A DNA stretch of 41,871 nt from JAKFEW01 sp036675505 (lineage in GTDB: Bacteria > Cyanobacteriota > Sericytochromatia > S15B-MN24 > JAQBPE01). A model generated the notes under the pieces. It saw nothing but the letters and a program-made list of their open reading frames with translations. It was not told the origin of the DNA and made no database searches. Position numbers and translations under genes: made by a program. Every line of letters starts with the position of its first letter. Position 1 is the stretch's first letter. Below are positions 14,264 through 20,963 of this stretch, piece by piece. The stretch lies in the NCBI GenBank assembly GCA_036675505.1, contig JAKFEW010000161.1:1-41871 (forward strand), written 5' to 3'.

Positions 14264-14758
14264 CTAGTCGTCCAGCTCGTAGCTCGCCTCGATCGCGCCC
14301 AGGTCCGGGGCGTAGCGGGTCGGGATGCCCTGGTCCTGGTCATAGGCGTCGTGCTGGTGCCAGTACGTGTCGAGGTCCGCGACCGGCACCGGCGGCTCGG
14401 CGCTGCGGTAGCCGTGCAGCGTGAGCGCGCCGCCCATCACCACAGCGGCCACCGCGGCCGCGGCGCCGAGCGCCGGCCGGCTCCAGGCCGTCCAGGCCGC
14501 CTGGTCCGCGCCCGTGCGGAAGGCCGTGTCGTTGCGCAGCGCGCGCGCGAGGTCCGGCCAGGGGTCGCGCGCGGGCGTGGGCGGTGGCAGCGCCCGCAGC
14601 GTCTGGACCACCGGCACGAGGTCGATCAGCTGCTCGGCGCAGCCCGGGCAGGCCCGCAGGTGGGTGTGCACCCGCTGCTCCTCCTCGACCGACAGGGCGC
14701 CGTCGAGATAGGCCGAGATCGCCTCGAGCCACTCCGGACAGCCTTGCTGCTCGAACAT
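14264..14758 (-). CDS. membrane anti-sigma factor with zinc-finger (ZAS-type) motif
   Basis: This 164-aa protein starts at ATG 14758, preceded by GGGAGG; a TTG at 14776 in frame is less likely. The N-terminal cytoplasmic domain begins CPEWLEAISAYLDGALS, then H-x3-C-x2-C in RVHTHLRACPGC, the zinc-associated anti-sigma signature. One membrane helix lies at about 100-122 (LGAAAAVAAVVMGGALTLHG). A short acidic periplasmic tail follows, with possible interaction sites for the RseB-like partner. It should hold the ECF sigma factor encoded just upstream inactive until a signal triggers release. Only 14 bases separate it from the sigma gene. Confidence 0.9.
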   Translation of the reverse strand: MFEQQGCPEWLEAISAYLDGALSVEEEQRVHTHLRACPGCAEQLIDLVPVVQTLRALPPPTPARDPWPDLARALRNDTAFRTGADQAAWTAWSRPALGAAAAVAAVVMGGALTLHGYRSAEPPVPVADLDTYWHQHDAYDQDQGIPTRYAPDLGAIEASYELDD

Positions 14759-14772
14759 CGCTTCCCTCCCGC

Positions 14773-15447
14773 TCAAAGAAGATCGCCCAGCAGCTGCTGG
14801 ACCTGCTTGCGCGCCCGCGCGAGCCGCGATTTCACGGTGCCGAGGTTGATGCCGAGCGTCTCGGCGACCTCTTCGTACGACAGGTCCTGGATGTCGCGCA
14901 GCACCAGCACCGACCGGAAGTCCGGGCTGAGCTTGCCGACCGCCTCCTCGACCCGCTGGTAGACCTCCGAGGCCGAGGCGGCCTCCTCGGGGGTGGCTGA
15001 GGTCGAGGCCAGGCGATCGCCCAGCGTCATGTCCGAGTCCTCGCCGCCCACCGGCGTCTCGAGGGAGTCGTGCTGGTAGCGGCGCTCGGCCTTGGCGAGG
15101 TAGTTCAGGCAGGTGTTGGTCGCGATCTGGTAGAGCCAGGTCTTGAAGGAGCTGTTGCCCTTGAAGCCGGCGATCGCGCGGAACGCCTTGAGGAAGACCT
15201 CCTGGACCAGGTCCTCGGTCTCGGCCGCGCCGCGCAGCATCCTGTGCACCAGCTGGAAGATCGGCGGATGGTACCGCCGGAAGAGGACTTCCGCGGCCTT
15301 CATGTCGCCGTGCTGGGCACGTTGGATGAGGCTCTGCTCGGTTTCGGGGGCTCGTTCGCGTCGCACCGGCGGGGGGCTCGACCCGGCGGCCACCGGGGCG
15401 GGCGCGGGGCTCATGGGATCGGGATCACGACATTGTAGCTGGAGCAT
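14773..15447 (-). CDS. ECF (RpoE-like) RNA polymerase sigma factor
   Basis: The protein is up to 224 aa. Region 2 (about 45-115) includes LFRRYHPPIFQLVHRMLRG, the DLVQEVFLKAFRAI core-binding helix, and FKTWLYQIATNTCLNYL for -10 recognition. Region 4 (about 165-220) has LRDIQDLSYEEVAETLG and the recognition helix GTVKSRLARARKQ. Regions 1.1 and 3 are absent, as in ECF factors. The start is unclear: ATG 15447 has a GGTGA upstream, while ATG 15414 lacks a ribosome site but lies after a TACAAT box. The N-terminal 40 residues are Pro/Ala-rich and not conserved. It is first in a tight operon with anti-sigma and RseB-like genes, the classical envelope-stress arrangement. A GGAAC motif about 80 bases upstream suggests autoregulation. 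Confidence 0.93.
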   Translation of the reverse strand: MLQLQCRDPDPMSPAPAPVAAGSSPPPVRRERAPETEQSLIQRAQHGDMKAAEVLFRRYHPPIFQLVHRMLRGAAETEDLVQEVFLKAFRAIAGFKGNSSFKTWLYQIATNTCLNYLAKAERRYQHDSLETPVGGEDSDMTLGDRLASTSATPEEAASASEVYQRVEEAVGKLSPDFRSVLVLRDIQDLSYEEVAETLGINLGTVKSRLARARKQVQQLLGDLL

Positions 15448-15508
15448 TCGTCACCCGCCAGGCAAGCTCGGCCGTCGGCCGCCACATGGCGACCTTCCGG
15501 ATGAGGAT

Positions 15509-15533
15509 GACCGGGCGCCGGCGCGAAGGTTCC
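15509..15533 (-). promoter_or_regulatory. possible ECF-type promoter of the sigma operon
   Basis: On the minus strand, GGAAC (15529-15533), a 16-base spacer and GGTC (15509-15512) lie about 62 bases before the first sigma start codon. GGAAC is the usual -35 core of RpoE-like factors; the -10 match is weaker. Autoregulation is an inference. Confidence 0.4.
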
Positions 15534-15549
15534 CGAGCCCCCCGCGCTG

Positions 15550-16008
15550 CTAGCCGGCGCGCCGATAGGTGCCGATCAGCTCGGCCTGCGCGAGCACATG
15601 GCCTTGCAGCGCGGCCTCGAGCTCGGCGCGGGCGGCGCCCGCCGCGAGCGCGAGCGGGGCGTCGAGCGCGTAGAGCCGGAAGACGTAGCGGTGGGTGCCC
15701 GACGGCGGGCAGGGCCCGCCCCAGCCCGGCTTGCCGAAGTCGTTCACGCCCTGGCGCGCGCGGCCAGCCGGCTCCTCGTCAGGCGGCACGCCGCCCGCGA
15801 GCCGGTCGGGCCGCGGCGGCAGGTTCCAGATCGCCCAGTGCAGCCAGGAGCCGCGCGGGGCGTCCAGGTCGTCGACGATCAGCGCGAGCGCCTGGGCGGC
15901 GTCCGGCACGTCGCGCCAGGCGAGCGGCGGCGAGGCGTCGGCGCCGTCGCAGCCGTGGACCGCCGGGATCGGCTGGCCCGTGGCGAAGGCGGGGCTGGTG
16001 AGTTCCAT
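15550..16008 (-). CDS. YbhB/YbcL-type phosphatidylethanolamine-binding-family protein
   Basis: This 152-aa protein starts at ATG 16008, with AGGAGG 9 bases upstream, which is better than the in-frame ATG at 16029. It has the Raf-kinase-inhibitor-like signature: CDGADASPPLAW, then LALIVDDLDAP-x5-LHWAIWNLP, then GPCPPSGTHRYVFRLYALD. The Asp, His and GTHRY residues form the conserved anion-binding pocket. There is no signal peptide, so it is cytoplasmic, like E. coli YbhB. The ligand and role are unknown; these proteins bind small phosphorylated or acidic ligands. It stands alone, divergent from the small helical protein at 16122. Confidence 0.93.
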   Translation of the reverse strand: MELTSPAFATGQPIPAVHGCDGADASPPLAWRDVPDAAQALALIVDDLDAPRGSWLHWAIWNLPPRPDRLAGGVPPDEEPAGRARQGVNDFGKPGWGGPCPPSGTHRYVFRLYALDAPLALAAGAARAELEAALQGHVLAQAELIGTYRRAG

Positions 16009-16056
16009 CGGGTCGGTCCTCCTGCTCATCCGTCAGGATAGCGCCCGCATCCGCGC

Positions 16057-16086
16057 TTGACGAGGCCGGCTTGTGCGCCGCATCAT
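16057..16086 (+). promoter_or_regulatory. promoter of the small protein at 16122
   Basis: TTGACG (16057-16062), an 18-base spacer and CATCAT (16081-16086) lie 35 bases before the ATG. The -35 is embedded in GCTTGACG, the same octamer found at two other promoters in this window. Confidence 0.5.
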
Positions 16087-16121
16087 CCTGGGCGCCCAGG
16101 TCCCGGTGGGAGGAGTCACGC

Positions 16122-16367
16122 ATGACCTCGAAGTCCGAGCTGCACAGCCTGATCGACGAGCTGCCCGCCCACGAGGTCGAGGCGGCTTACGCCTACCTGC
16201 ACGCGCTCTGCGGGCACGTCGAGGAGACGCCGACGGTCGTGGTGGTGGACGATCCCGGCCGCCCCGATCCGCCGGACTCGGCCTCGCAGGAGGTTGCCTG
16301 GAAGGAATTCGAGCACGACGTGAAGGCGCACGCCGAGCATCTCCACGAGGACCTCGAGGAAGCCTGA
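16122..16367 (+). CDS. small acidic helical protein (DUF2281-like N-terminus)
   Basis: This 81-aa protein starts at ATG 16122, preceded by GGGAGGAG at 7 bases. The first 30 residues (ELHSLIDELPAHEVEAAYAYL) form the helix-turn-helix-like pattern found at the start of DUF2281 and of some antitoxin-like small proteins. The C-terminal half is acidic and His-rich (EFEHDVKAHAEHLHEDLEEA). No toxin gene lies next to it. It is soluble and probably regulatory or structural; function unknown. Confidence 0.7.
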   Translation: MTSKSELHSLIDELPAHEVEAAYAYLHALCGHVEETPTVVVVDDPGRPDPPDSASQEVAWKEFEHDVKAHAEHLHEDLEEA

Positions 16368-16378
16368 CGCCGCTCACC

Positions 16379-16407
16379 CCGCCCAGGGGCTGAGGGCCCC
16401 GGGGCGG
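16379..16407. terminator. hairpin between convergent genes at 16367 and 16415
   Basis: CCGCCC-A-GGGGC-TGAGG-GCCCC-G-GGGCGG gives an 11-bp stem with one A/G mismatch and a 5-base loop. It lies in the 47-base gap between the two converging stop codons. Some T residues follow on the plus strand (TTATTT). Confidence 0.6.
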
Positions 16408-16414
16408 AGGGCCC

Positions 16415-16777
16415 TTATTTGACGATGTCGCCCTCGACGATCACGGTCGTCGGCGTGTAGATGGCGAGCGTGACGACGGCGAGCAGGCCGTCGAGGAAGC
16501 TGTGCTGGTGCGTCAGCTTGATGTTGCGCGCGCTGCGGCCGCCGGCGTTGCGCACTTCGTTCACGATCTTCGCGGCGATCTCGGGGTCCGCCGGCGTCAC
16601 GAGACCCACGATGAAGTGCGTGTTCGTGACCTCGAAGCGGAAGGACTTCTGGTACGAGCCCTGGACCTGCACATGGTTGAGGTCGTCCATCTGGTAGGTG
16701 ACTGAGTAGCAGCCTGTGAGGGCAGTCGCCGCGGCGATCGCGAGGGCCGACCGGAAGACACGTTGCAGCTTGGTCAT
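16415..16777 (-). CDS. Bor-family lipoprotein, copy A
   Basis: This 120-aa protein starts at ATG 16777, with GAGGA 8-9 bases upstream. The lipobox TALTGC ends the signal peptide. The body matches the Bor family (lambda Bor, serum-resistance lipoprotein): a FRFEVTNTHFIVGLV strand, ARNIKLTHQHSFLDGLLAVVTLAIYTPTTV, then a final VIVEGDIVK. In Bor the last strand normally has a Cys where EGD stands here. It would be anchored in the outer membrane. The gene starts 11 bases after the end of copy B, so the two are one operon from tandem duplication. The function of chromosomal Bor-like proteins is not established. Confidence 0.85.
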   Translation of the reverse strand: MTKLQRVFRSALAIAAATALTGCYSVTYQMDDLNHVQVQGSYQKSFRFEVTNTHFIVGLVTPADPEIAAKIVNEVRNAGGRSARNIKLTHQHSFLDGLLAVVTLAIYTPTTVIVEGDIVK

Positions 16778-16788
16778 GGCAATCATCC

Positions 16789-17154
16789 TCACTTGACCAC
16801 GTCGCCGGTGATCGTGATGGTCGTGGGCGTGTAGATGCTGTAGGTGATGGCGCCGAGCAAGCCATCGAGAAACTCTTCCTGGTGCGTCAGCTTCACGTTG
16901 CGCGCGGAAGTGCCGCCCGCGCCCTTCACCTCGCGGTCGATCGCGGCCTTCACCTCGGGGTTGTTCAGCGTCACGAGGCCCGCGATCAGGTGGTGGACCT
17001 TCAGCTGGACCTGGAACGACTTGATCACCTCGGCGTTCGGCGCCGGGTTGCCGAAGAAGTCGTCGACTCGCACGTTCAGGGTGTAGCAGCCCGTCAGGCT
17101 GGCGGCTGCGAACACCGTCGCGAGGCCCCGCGCCAGGCGCTGGATGTGGGACAT
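16789..17154 (-). CDS. Bor-family lipoprotein, copy B
   Basis: This 121-aa protein starts at ATG 17154, preceded by GAGGAG at 6 bases. The signal peptide ends with the lipobox ASLTGC. The core FQVQLKVHHLIAGLV, ARNVKLTHQEEFLDGLLGAITYSIYTPTTI, ITGDVVK can be aligned throughout with copy A. Both lack the C-terminal Cys of lambda Bor. The main differences lie in the mature N-terminal strand (RVDDFFGNPAPNAEVIKS against QMDDLNHVQVQGSYQKS), where a ligand or partner specificity may differ. Confidence 0.85.
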   Translation of the reverse strand: MSHIQRLARGLATVFAAASLTGCYTLNVRVDDFFGNPAPNAEVIKSFQVQLKVHHLIAGLVTLNNPEVKAAIDREVKGAGGTSARNVKLTHQEEFLDGLLGAITYSIYTPTTITITGDVVK

Positions 17155-17191
17155 CTCCGTCTCCTCGTGTTGTGTGGGGTTCCGAGCGGGC

Positions 17192-17220
17192 AGGGTATCA
17201 CGCGCGGATCGGGCGAGCAA
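17192..17220 (-). promoter_or_regulatory. candidate promoter of the Bor-like pair
   Basis: On the minus strand: TTGCTC (17215-17220), a 17-base spacer and TACCCT (17192-17197), about 38 bases before the ATG of copy B. Confidence 0.4.
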
Positions 17221-17232
17221 GCGTTGTGCCGG

Positions 17233-18171
17233 CTAGGCCGCCACGGCGGCCACGCGCGCGAGCAAGGCCTCGCTGTCGGCCCAGAGCAGCGCCGCCGCCG
17301 CCTCGTCGTAGGATACCGTCGACGAGCGCGCCTCGACCTCGCCGATCCAGTAGGTGCCGCCCTTGCCGGCCACCGCCTGCGCGATCGCCAACCGCGTGAG
17401 CGCCCGGCCCGAGTCCTCGGGGTCCTTGGCGGCGGGCACCAGCCGGGTCACGATCGGCCCGAGCAGGCCCCACGCCAGCCTGGCGACAGGCCCGTAGTCC
17501 CGCGCGAGGCCGGTGCCGGGCATCAGGCCGGGGTCGAACGAGAAGACCTCGACGTCCGAGCCCGCCTGGCGCAGCCGGCGCTGCAGCTCGTAGCCCGTCA
17601 TCACGTTGAGCAGCTTCGAGGTGCTGTACCGCCTGCGGCCGGCCGTGCCGACGTCCTCGGTCTCGGCGCCCGGGTTGGCCATCTCGGCCACGGACGCCAG
17701 GCGCGGCGCCGGCATGCCGGTGTGCTGGGCCGGGTTGTGGACGCCGCTCGCGACGAGCACCACGCGGCCGCCGGGCGCGAGGCGCGGGGCGAGGGCGCCG
17801 GCGAGCAGCTGGTGGGCCAGGTGGTTCACCTGGAAGGTCTCCTCGAAGCCGTCGCGCGTGTGCGTCAGGCCCTGCACCACCTGCACGCCGGCGTTGCAGA
17901 CCAGCGCGCCGAGCGGCGGCCGGCCGTTCGGCGCGACCAGCTCCACGAAGCGCCGCACCGAGCCGAGGTCCGCGTTGTCGAGCGGCAGCACCTCGAGGCT
18001 CGCCGCCGGCACGCGCGCGCGGATGGCCTCGGCCGCGGCCTCGCCGCGGCCGACGTCGCGCACGGCGAGCACCACGTGCCAGGCGGGGTCGGCGGCGATC
18101 AGGCGGGCGCAGACGAGCCCGAGCCCGGAGCTCGCGCCTGTGACGATCGCGGTGCGGGTGGCCGTCGGCAT
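17233..18171 (-). CDS. short-chain dehydrogenase/reductase, protochlorophyllide-reductase-like
   Basis: This 312-aa cytoplasmic NAD(P)-dependent oxidoreductase carries the cofactor motif TGASSGLG (11-18), NAG in LVCNAGVQ, the catalytic Ser in VASGVHNP, and YSTSK as the Tyr-x3-Lys pair. The length, the S-x-x-H-N-P pattern and the YSTSKLLNV stretch are close to the LPOR-like (light-dependent protochlorophyllide reductase) branch of SDRs, a group that includes many non-photosynthetic enzymes. No chlorophyll gene is near, so the substrate is open. The start ATG 18171 has GAGGA 6 bases upstream. It is divergent from the SPFH gene. Confidence 0.88.
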   Translation of the reverse strand: MPTATRTAIVTGASSGLGLVCARLIAADPAWHVVLAVRDVGRGEAAAEAIRARVPAASLEVLPLDNADLGSVRRFVELVAPNGRPPLGALVCNAGVQVVQGLTHTRDGFEETFQVNHLAHQLLAGALAPRLAPGGRVVLVASGVHNPAQHTGMPAPRLASVAEMANPGAETEDVGTAGRRRYSTSKLLNVMTGYELQRRLRQAGSDVEVFSFDPGLMPGTGLARDYGPVARLAWGLLGPIVTRLVPAAKDPEDSGRALTRLAIAQAVAGKGGTYWIGEVEARSSTVSYDEAAAALLWADSEALLARVAAVAA

Positions 18172-18199
18172 AGGAATCCTCGCAAGAATGAGCGTTCAT

Positions 18200-18228
18200 A
18201 GGATGGCGGGCGAGCAGGTCTGTGTCAA
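18200..18228 (-). promoter_or_regulatory. candidate promoter of the SDR gene
   Basis: On the minus strand: a perfect -35 TTGACA (18223-18228), a 17-base spacer and a weak -10 CATCCT (18200-18205), 28 bases before the ATG. Confidence 0.4.
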
Positions 18229-18249
18229 CCCGGGCCGCGAAAATATAGC

Positions 18250-18279
18250 TTGACGGCTCCTTCGTGTTTCGCGTACACT
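18250..18279 (+). promoter_or_regulatory. promoter of the SPFH / NAD-kinase-like operon
   Basis: TTGACG (18250-18255), an 18-base spacer and TACACT (18274-18279). It is preceded by GAAAATATAGC, close to the GAAAATCGGGC at two other promoters here. Confidence 0.65.
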
Positions 18280-18289
18280 AGACACGAAG
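18260..18289. promoter_or_regulatory. inverted repeat overlapping the SPFH promoter (operator candidate)
   Basis: CTTCGTGT (18260-18267) and ACACGAAG (18282-18289) are perfect 8-bp arms around a 14-base centre that contains the -10 box. A dimeric repressor bound there would cover spacer and -10. No regulator gene is adjacent, so the binder is unknown. Confidence 0.5.
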
Positions 18290-18333
18290 TTAAGTGTAAG
18301 CGTGACACCAAGTAACCAGATCGGAGGCCGTCC

Positions 18334-19293
18334 ATGTTCGGCTTGGGCTACGTGAAGGTCGATCCCTCGACCTACCTCATTCACTACGTCGACGGCCAGG
18401 TGCGGCGCGAAGGCCGCGGGCTGGCCTTCATGTACTGGAAACCGACGGCCTCGCTCGTGGCCGTGCCGACGGGCAGCGTCGACGTGCCGTTCGTCTTCGA
18501 CGAGCTCACGGCGGACTTCCAGCCGGTGGCGCTGCAGGGCCAGCTGACCTACCGCATAGCGGACCCGCGCCGGGTCGCGGAGATGCTCAACTTCGCGCTC
18601 GACGCCAACGGGCGCACCTACAAGAGCGACGACCCCGAGAAGCTCGGCCAGCGCCTGGTCACGATGACCCAGGTGCTCGCGCGCGGCGAGGTGCAGAAGC
18701 ATGCGCTCACCGAGGTCCTGACCGCCACCGAGCCGATCATGGCCAACGTCACCGAGGCGCTGCGCGCCTCGCCGGCCTTCGCGAGCCTGGGCGTCGAGGT
18801 GATCGCCTTCGCGCTGCTCGCGATCCGGCCGACGCCCGAGCTCGGCCGCGCGGTCGAGGCGCCGGCGCGCGAGGGGCTGCAGCGGCGCGCCGACGAGGCG
18901 ATCGCCGAGCGCCGCAACGCCGCCGTCGAGCAGGAGCGCCGCATCAAGGAGAACGAGCTGCGCACCGAGGCCAGCATGCAGGAGCGGCGCCAGGCGCTCG
19001 CGACCGACAAGCTCACGGCCGACATCGAGCTCGAGCGCCAGCGCGAGGCGCTGGTCTCGGCGCGCTCGGAGAACTCCCGCCAGGAGGCCGAGCTCGCGGC
19101 TTACGCGCTCGAGCAGAGCCTCGCGCCGCTGCGCACGATGGACCTCGCGAAGCTCGAGGTGCTGGCGGCCGGCTCGACCGACCCGCGGCGGGCGATCGCG
19201 CTCGCGATCAAGGAGCTCGCGACCAACGCCACGAAGGTGGGCCAGCTCAACATCTCGCCGGATTTGCTCAGCTCGCTGATCGATCCGCGGTGA
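18334..19293 (+). CDS. SPFH/Band-7 domain protein
   Basis: This 319-aa protein starts at ATG 18334, with GGAGG 6 bases upstream. The SPFH (stomatin/prohibitin/flotillin) domain covers about residues 20-175, beginning REGRGLAFMYWKP, with VPFVFDELTADFQPVALQGQLTYRIADP in the middle and SLGVEVIAFALLAIRPTPEL near the end. A long charged coiled coil (about 180-265) and a short C-terminal tail follow. Unlike classical SPFH proteins it has no N-terminal membrane helix, so it would assemble in the cytoplasm or peripherally on a membrane. The coiled coil should drive oligomerisation into rings or cages. The NAD-kinase-like gene starts 6 bases later. Confidence 0.88.
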   Translation: MFGLGYVKVDPSTYLIHYVDGQVRREGRGLAFMYWKPTASLVAVPTGSVDVPFVFDELTADFQPVALQGQLTYRIADPRRVAEMLNFALDANGRTYKSDDPEKLGQRLVTMTQVLARGEVQKHALTEVLTATEPIMANVTEALRASPAFASLGVEVIAFALLAIRPTPELGRAVEAPAREGLQRRADEAIAERRNAAVEQERRIKENELRTEASMQERRQALATDKLTADIELERQREALVSARSENSRQEAELAAYALEQSLAPLRTMDLAKLEVLAAGSTDPRRAIALAIKELATNATKVGQLNISPDLLSSLIDPR

Positions 19294-19299
19294 CCCGCC

Positions 19300-20241
19300 A
19301 TGGCTACCCTCATCGAGAAAATCGTCGTCGTCACCCGCCAGACCCGCCTCGAAGCGCTCGTCGAGCGCTATGCGACCAAGGGCCAGGCCAAGTTCCACAT
19401 CGAGCGCCAGGGCGCGGACTTCACGGGGTACGAGCGCGAGCACGCCGTCTACCATGAGGCCGTGACCCAGGTGCACAAGGCCTGCCGCGAGCTGCTGGGG
19501 CGGGTCCATGTGATCGATCGATCCTACCTGCCCACCTATCTCTTCACGCAGGCCGACCTCGTGGTGGCGGTCGGCCAGGACGGCCTCGTGGTGAACACGG
19601 CGAAGTACCTGGACGGCCAGCCGATCATCGGCGTGAACCCCGACCCCGGCCGCTACGACGGCGTGCTGCTGCCCTTCCAGGCGAGCGGCGCGGGCGGCGC
19701 CGCGAAGCGCGCGATCGCGGGCCGCGCCGGCGTGCGCGAGGTGACGATGGCGGAGGCCGCGCTCGCCGACGGCCAGAAGCTGCTCGCGTTCAACGACCTC
19801 TTCATCGGCCCGCGCAGCCACACCTCGGCGCGCTACGCGATCGCCCACGGCGAGCGCCGCGAGGTCCAGTCGTCGAGCGGCGTGATCGTCTCGACGGGGG
19901 CGGGCTCGACCGGCTGGATGGCCTCGGTCTACGCGATGGCCACAGGCCTGCGGCCGGCGCTCGGCCTGCCGGCTGCGCCGGTGCCCGACCTGCGGCTGCC
20001 GTGGGACACCGACCGCCTGCGCTTCGCCGTGCGCGAGCCCTTCCCGAGCAAGGCCACCCAGGCCACGCTGGTCTGCGGCGAGATCCCGCTGGGCGAAGCC
20101 CTGCGCATCGAGAGCCACATGGCCGAGGAAGGCGTGATCTTCTCCGATGGCGTCGAGGCCGACTTCCTGGCGTTCAACGCGGGGGCCGTGGCGACGATCG
20201 GCATCGCGCGTCGCAAGGCGCGGCTGGTGGTGCCGGCCTGA
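19300..20241 (+). CDS. NAD kinase / sugar-kinase-fold protein coupled to SPFH
   Basis: This 313-aa cytoplasmic protein shows the NAD-kinase superfamily motifs in modified form. GQDG (92-95) replaces GGDG in VVAVGQDGLVVNTAKYL. FND (164-166) stands where NAD kinases have NE. STGAGSTGW (198-206) matches the STPTGSTAY loop. A PIIGVNPDPGRYDGVLLPF strand lies between. NAD kinases phosphorylate NAD to NADP with ATP. The altered first motif and the long N-terminal alpha/beta domain suggest either a divergent NAD kinase or a kinase for another small molecule. The six-base spacing to the SPFH gene implies co-translation and a joint function. Confidence 0.8.
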   Translation: MATLIEKIVVVTRQTRLEALVERYATKGQAKFHIERQGADFTGYEREHAVYHEAVTQVHKACRELLGRVHVIDRSYLPTYLFTQADLVVAVGQDGLVVNTAKYLDGQPIIGVNPDPGRYDGVLLPFQASGAGGAAKRAIAGRAGVREVTMAEAALADGQKLLAFNDLFIGPRSHTSARYAIAHGERREVQSSSGVIVSTGAGSTGWMASVYAMATGLRPALGLPAAPVPDLRLPWDTDRLRFAVREPFPSKATQATLVCGEIPLGEALRIESHMAEEGVIFSDGVEADFLAFNAGAVATIGIARRKARLVVPA

Positions 20242-20273
20242 TCCGCGCGTTCGAGGCTTTATTTCGGGTTAAC

Positions 20274-20291
20274 CGCCAGGAGAAGCTGGCG
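20274..20291. terminator. short hairpin after the NAD-kinase-like gene
   Basis: CGCCAG-GAGAAG-CTGGCG forms a perfect 6-bp stem 33 bases after the stop codon at 20241. There is no U-tract, so its role as terminator is uncertain. Confidence 0.3.
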
Positions 20292-20345
20292 ACGCATGGC
20301 GGCGGTATCTTGAGATCACCGACCAGCGGAAAGGAAGTGCCCCAG

Positions 20346-20801
20346 ATGACCCGCCGTCCCGCCTACAAGGCCACCCGTCCCGTTTCCCTCACGGCCCCCG
20401 TCTACGCGCTGCCCTTCGCGGTGGCCGCCGACCTGCACAGCCTCTCGGCGCGCCTCGGCGAGTGCCCCTCGGTGGTCGCCGAGCGCTTCCTCGCGGCCTA
20501 TCTCGACGTGCTCGACACCACGCTCGGCAACGGCGGCATCGGCGCCTGGCTCGACCGCCTCTTCGAGGCCGAGCATGCCGCGACCTCTCGCGGGCGCGTG
20601 CGCCTCGACCTCCCCGAGTGGGAGGCGATGGCCATCCGCGCCTACGCGGCGATCGAGCAGACCAGCGAAGACGTCGTGCTGGCCGCGATGCTGGGCCGCA
20701 CGTTGAAGGCCGCGCTGGCCGAGACCGAGGTGGTTGTCGGCGAGCCGGTCTTCGACCGCACGATCGGCGACCTGCTCGCCGAGCACCGCCCGGCCGCCTA
20801 A
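20346..20801 (+). CDS. hypothetical soluble helical protein
   Basis: I do not recognise this 151-aa protein. ATG 20346 is preceded by AAGGAAG at about 8 bases. After a basic N-terminus (TRRPAYKATRPVSL) it is mainly alpha-helical: AVAADLHSLSARLGECPSVVAERFLAAYLDVLD, then LPEWEAMAIRAYAAIEQTSEDVVLAAMLGRTLKAALAE. There is no signal peptide, membrane segment or metal motif. The base and codon use is like its neighbours, so it is probably a resident gene. A 13-bp hairpin follows 56 bases after its stop. Confidence 0.65.
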   Translation: MTRRPAYKATRPVSLTAPVYALPFAVAADLHSLSARLGECPSVVAERFLAAYLDVLDTTLGNGGIGAWLDRLFEAEHAATSRGRVRLDLPEWEAMAIRAYAAIEQTSEDVVLAAMLGRTLKAALAETEVVVGEPVFDRTIGDLLAEHRPAA

Positions 20802-20856
20802 AACCCGGCGCCCCCGCCGGAGAGGGGCTTTGGGCGGAACATGCCGTCCACCAACA

Positions 20857-20885
20857 GCGGCGCGACGTCGAAGACGTCGCGCCGC
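20857..20885. repeat. 13-bp perfect hairpin with GAA triloop in an intergenic leader
   Basis: GCGGCGCGACGTC-GAA-GACGTCGCGCCGC (20857-20869, 20870-20872, 20873-20885) is fully complementary. It lies between the gene ending at 20801 and the micro-ORF at 20964. No T run follows, so it is not a classical intrinsic terminator. It may end the upstream transcript or act as a leader structure for the downstream gene. Confidence 0.6.
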
Positions 20886-20963
20886 GCCGCGTGGCGCACG
20901 TCGTCGGCTGGAAGCAAGTCCGGGCCTCGCGGCGGCTATATGACATGGACATCCGGAGATCGC

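Noticed and set aside
16122..16367. Toxin-antitoxin module suggested by the DUF2281-like small protein
   Set aside because: No toxin-type gene is adjacent on the same strand; the next gene is a convergent lipoprotein.
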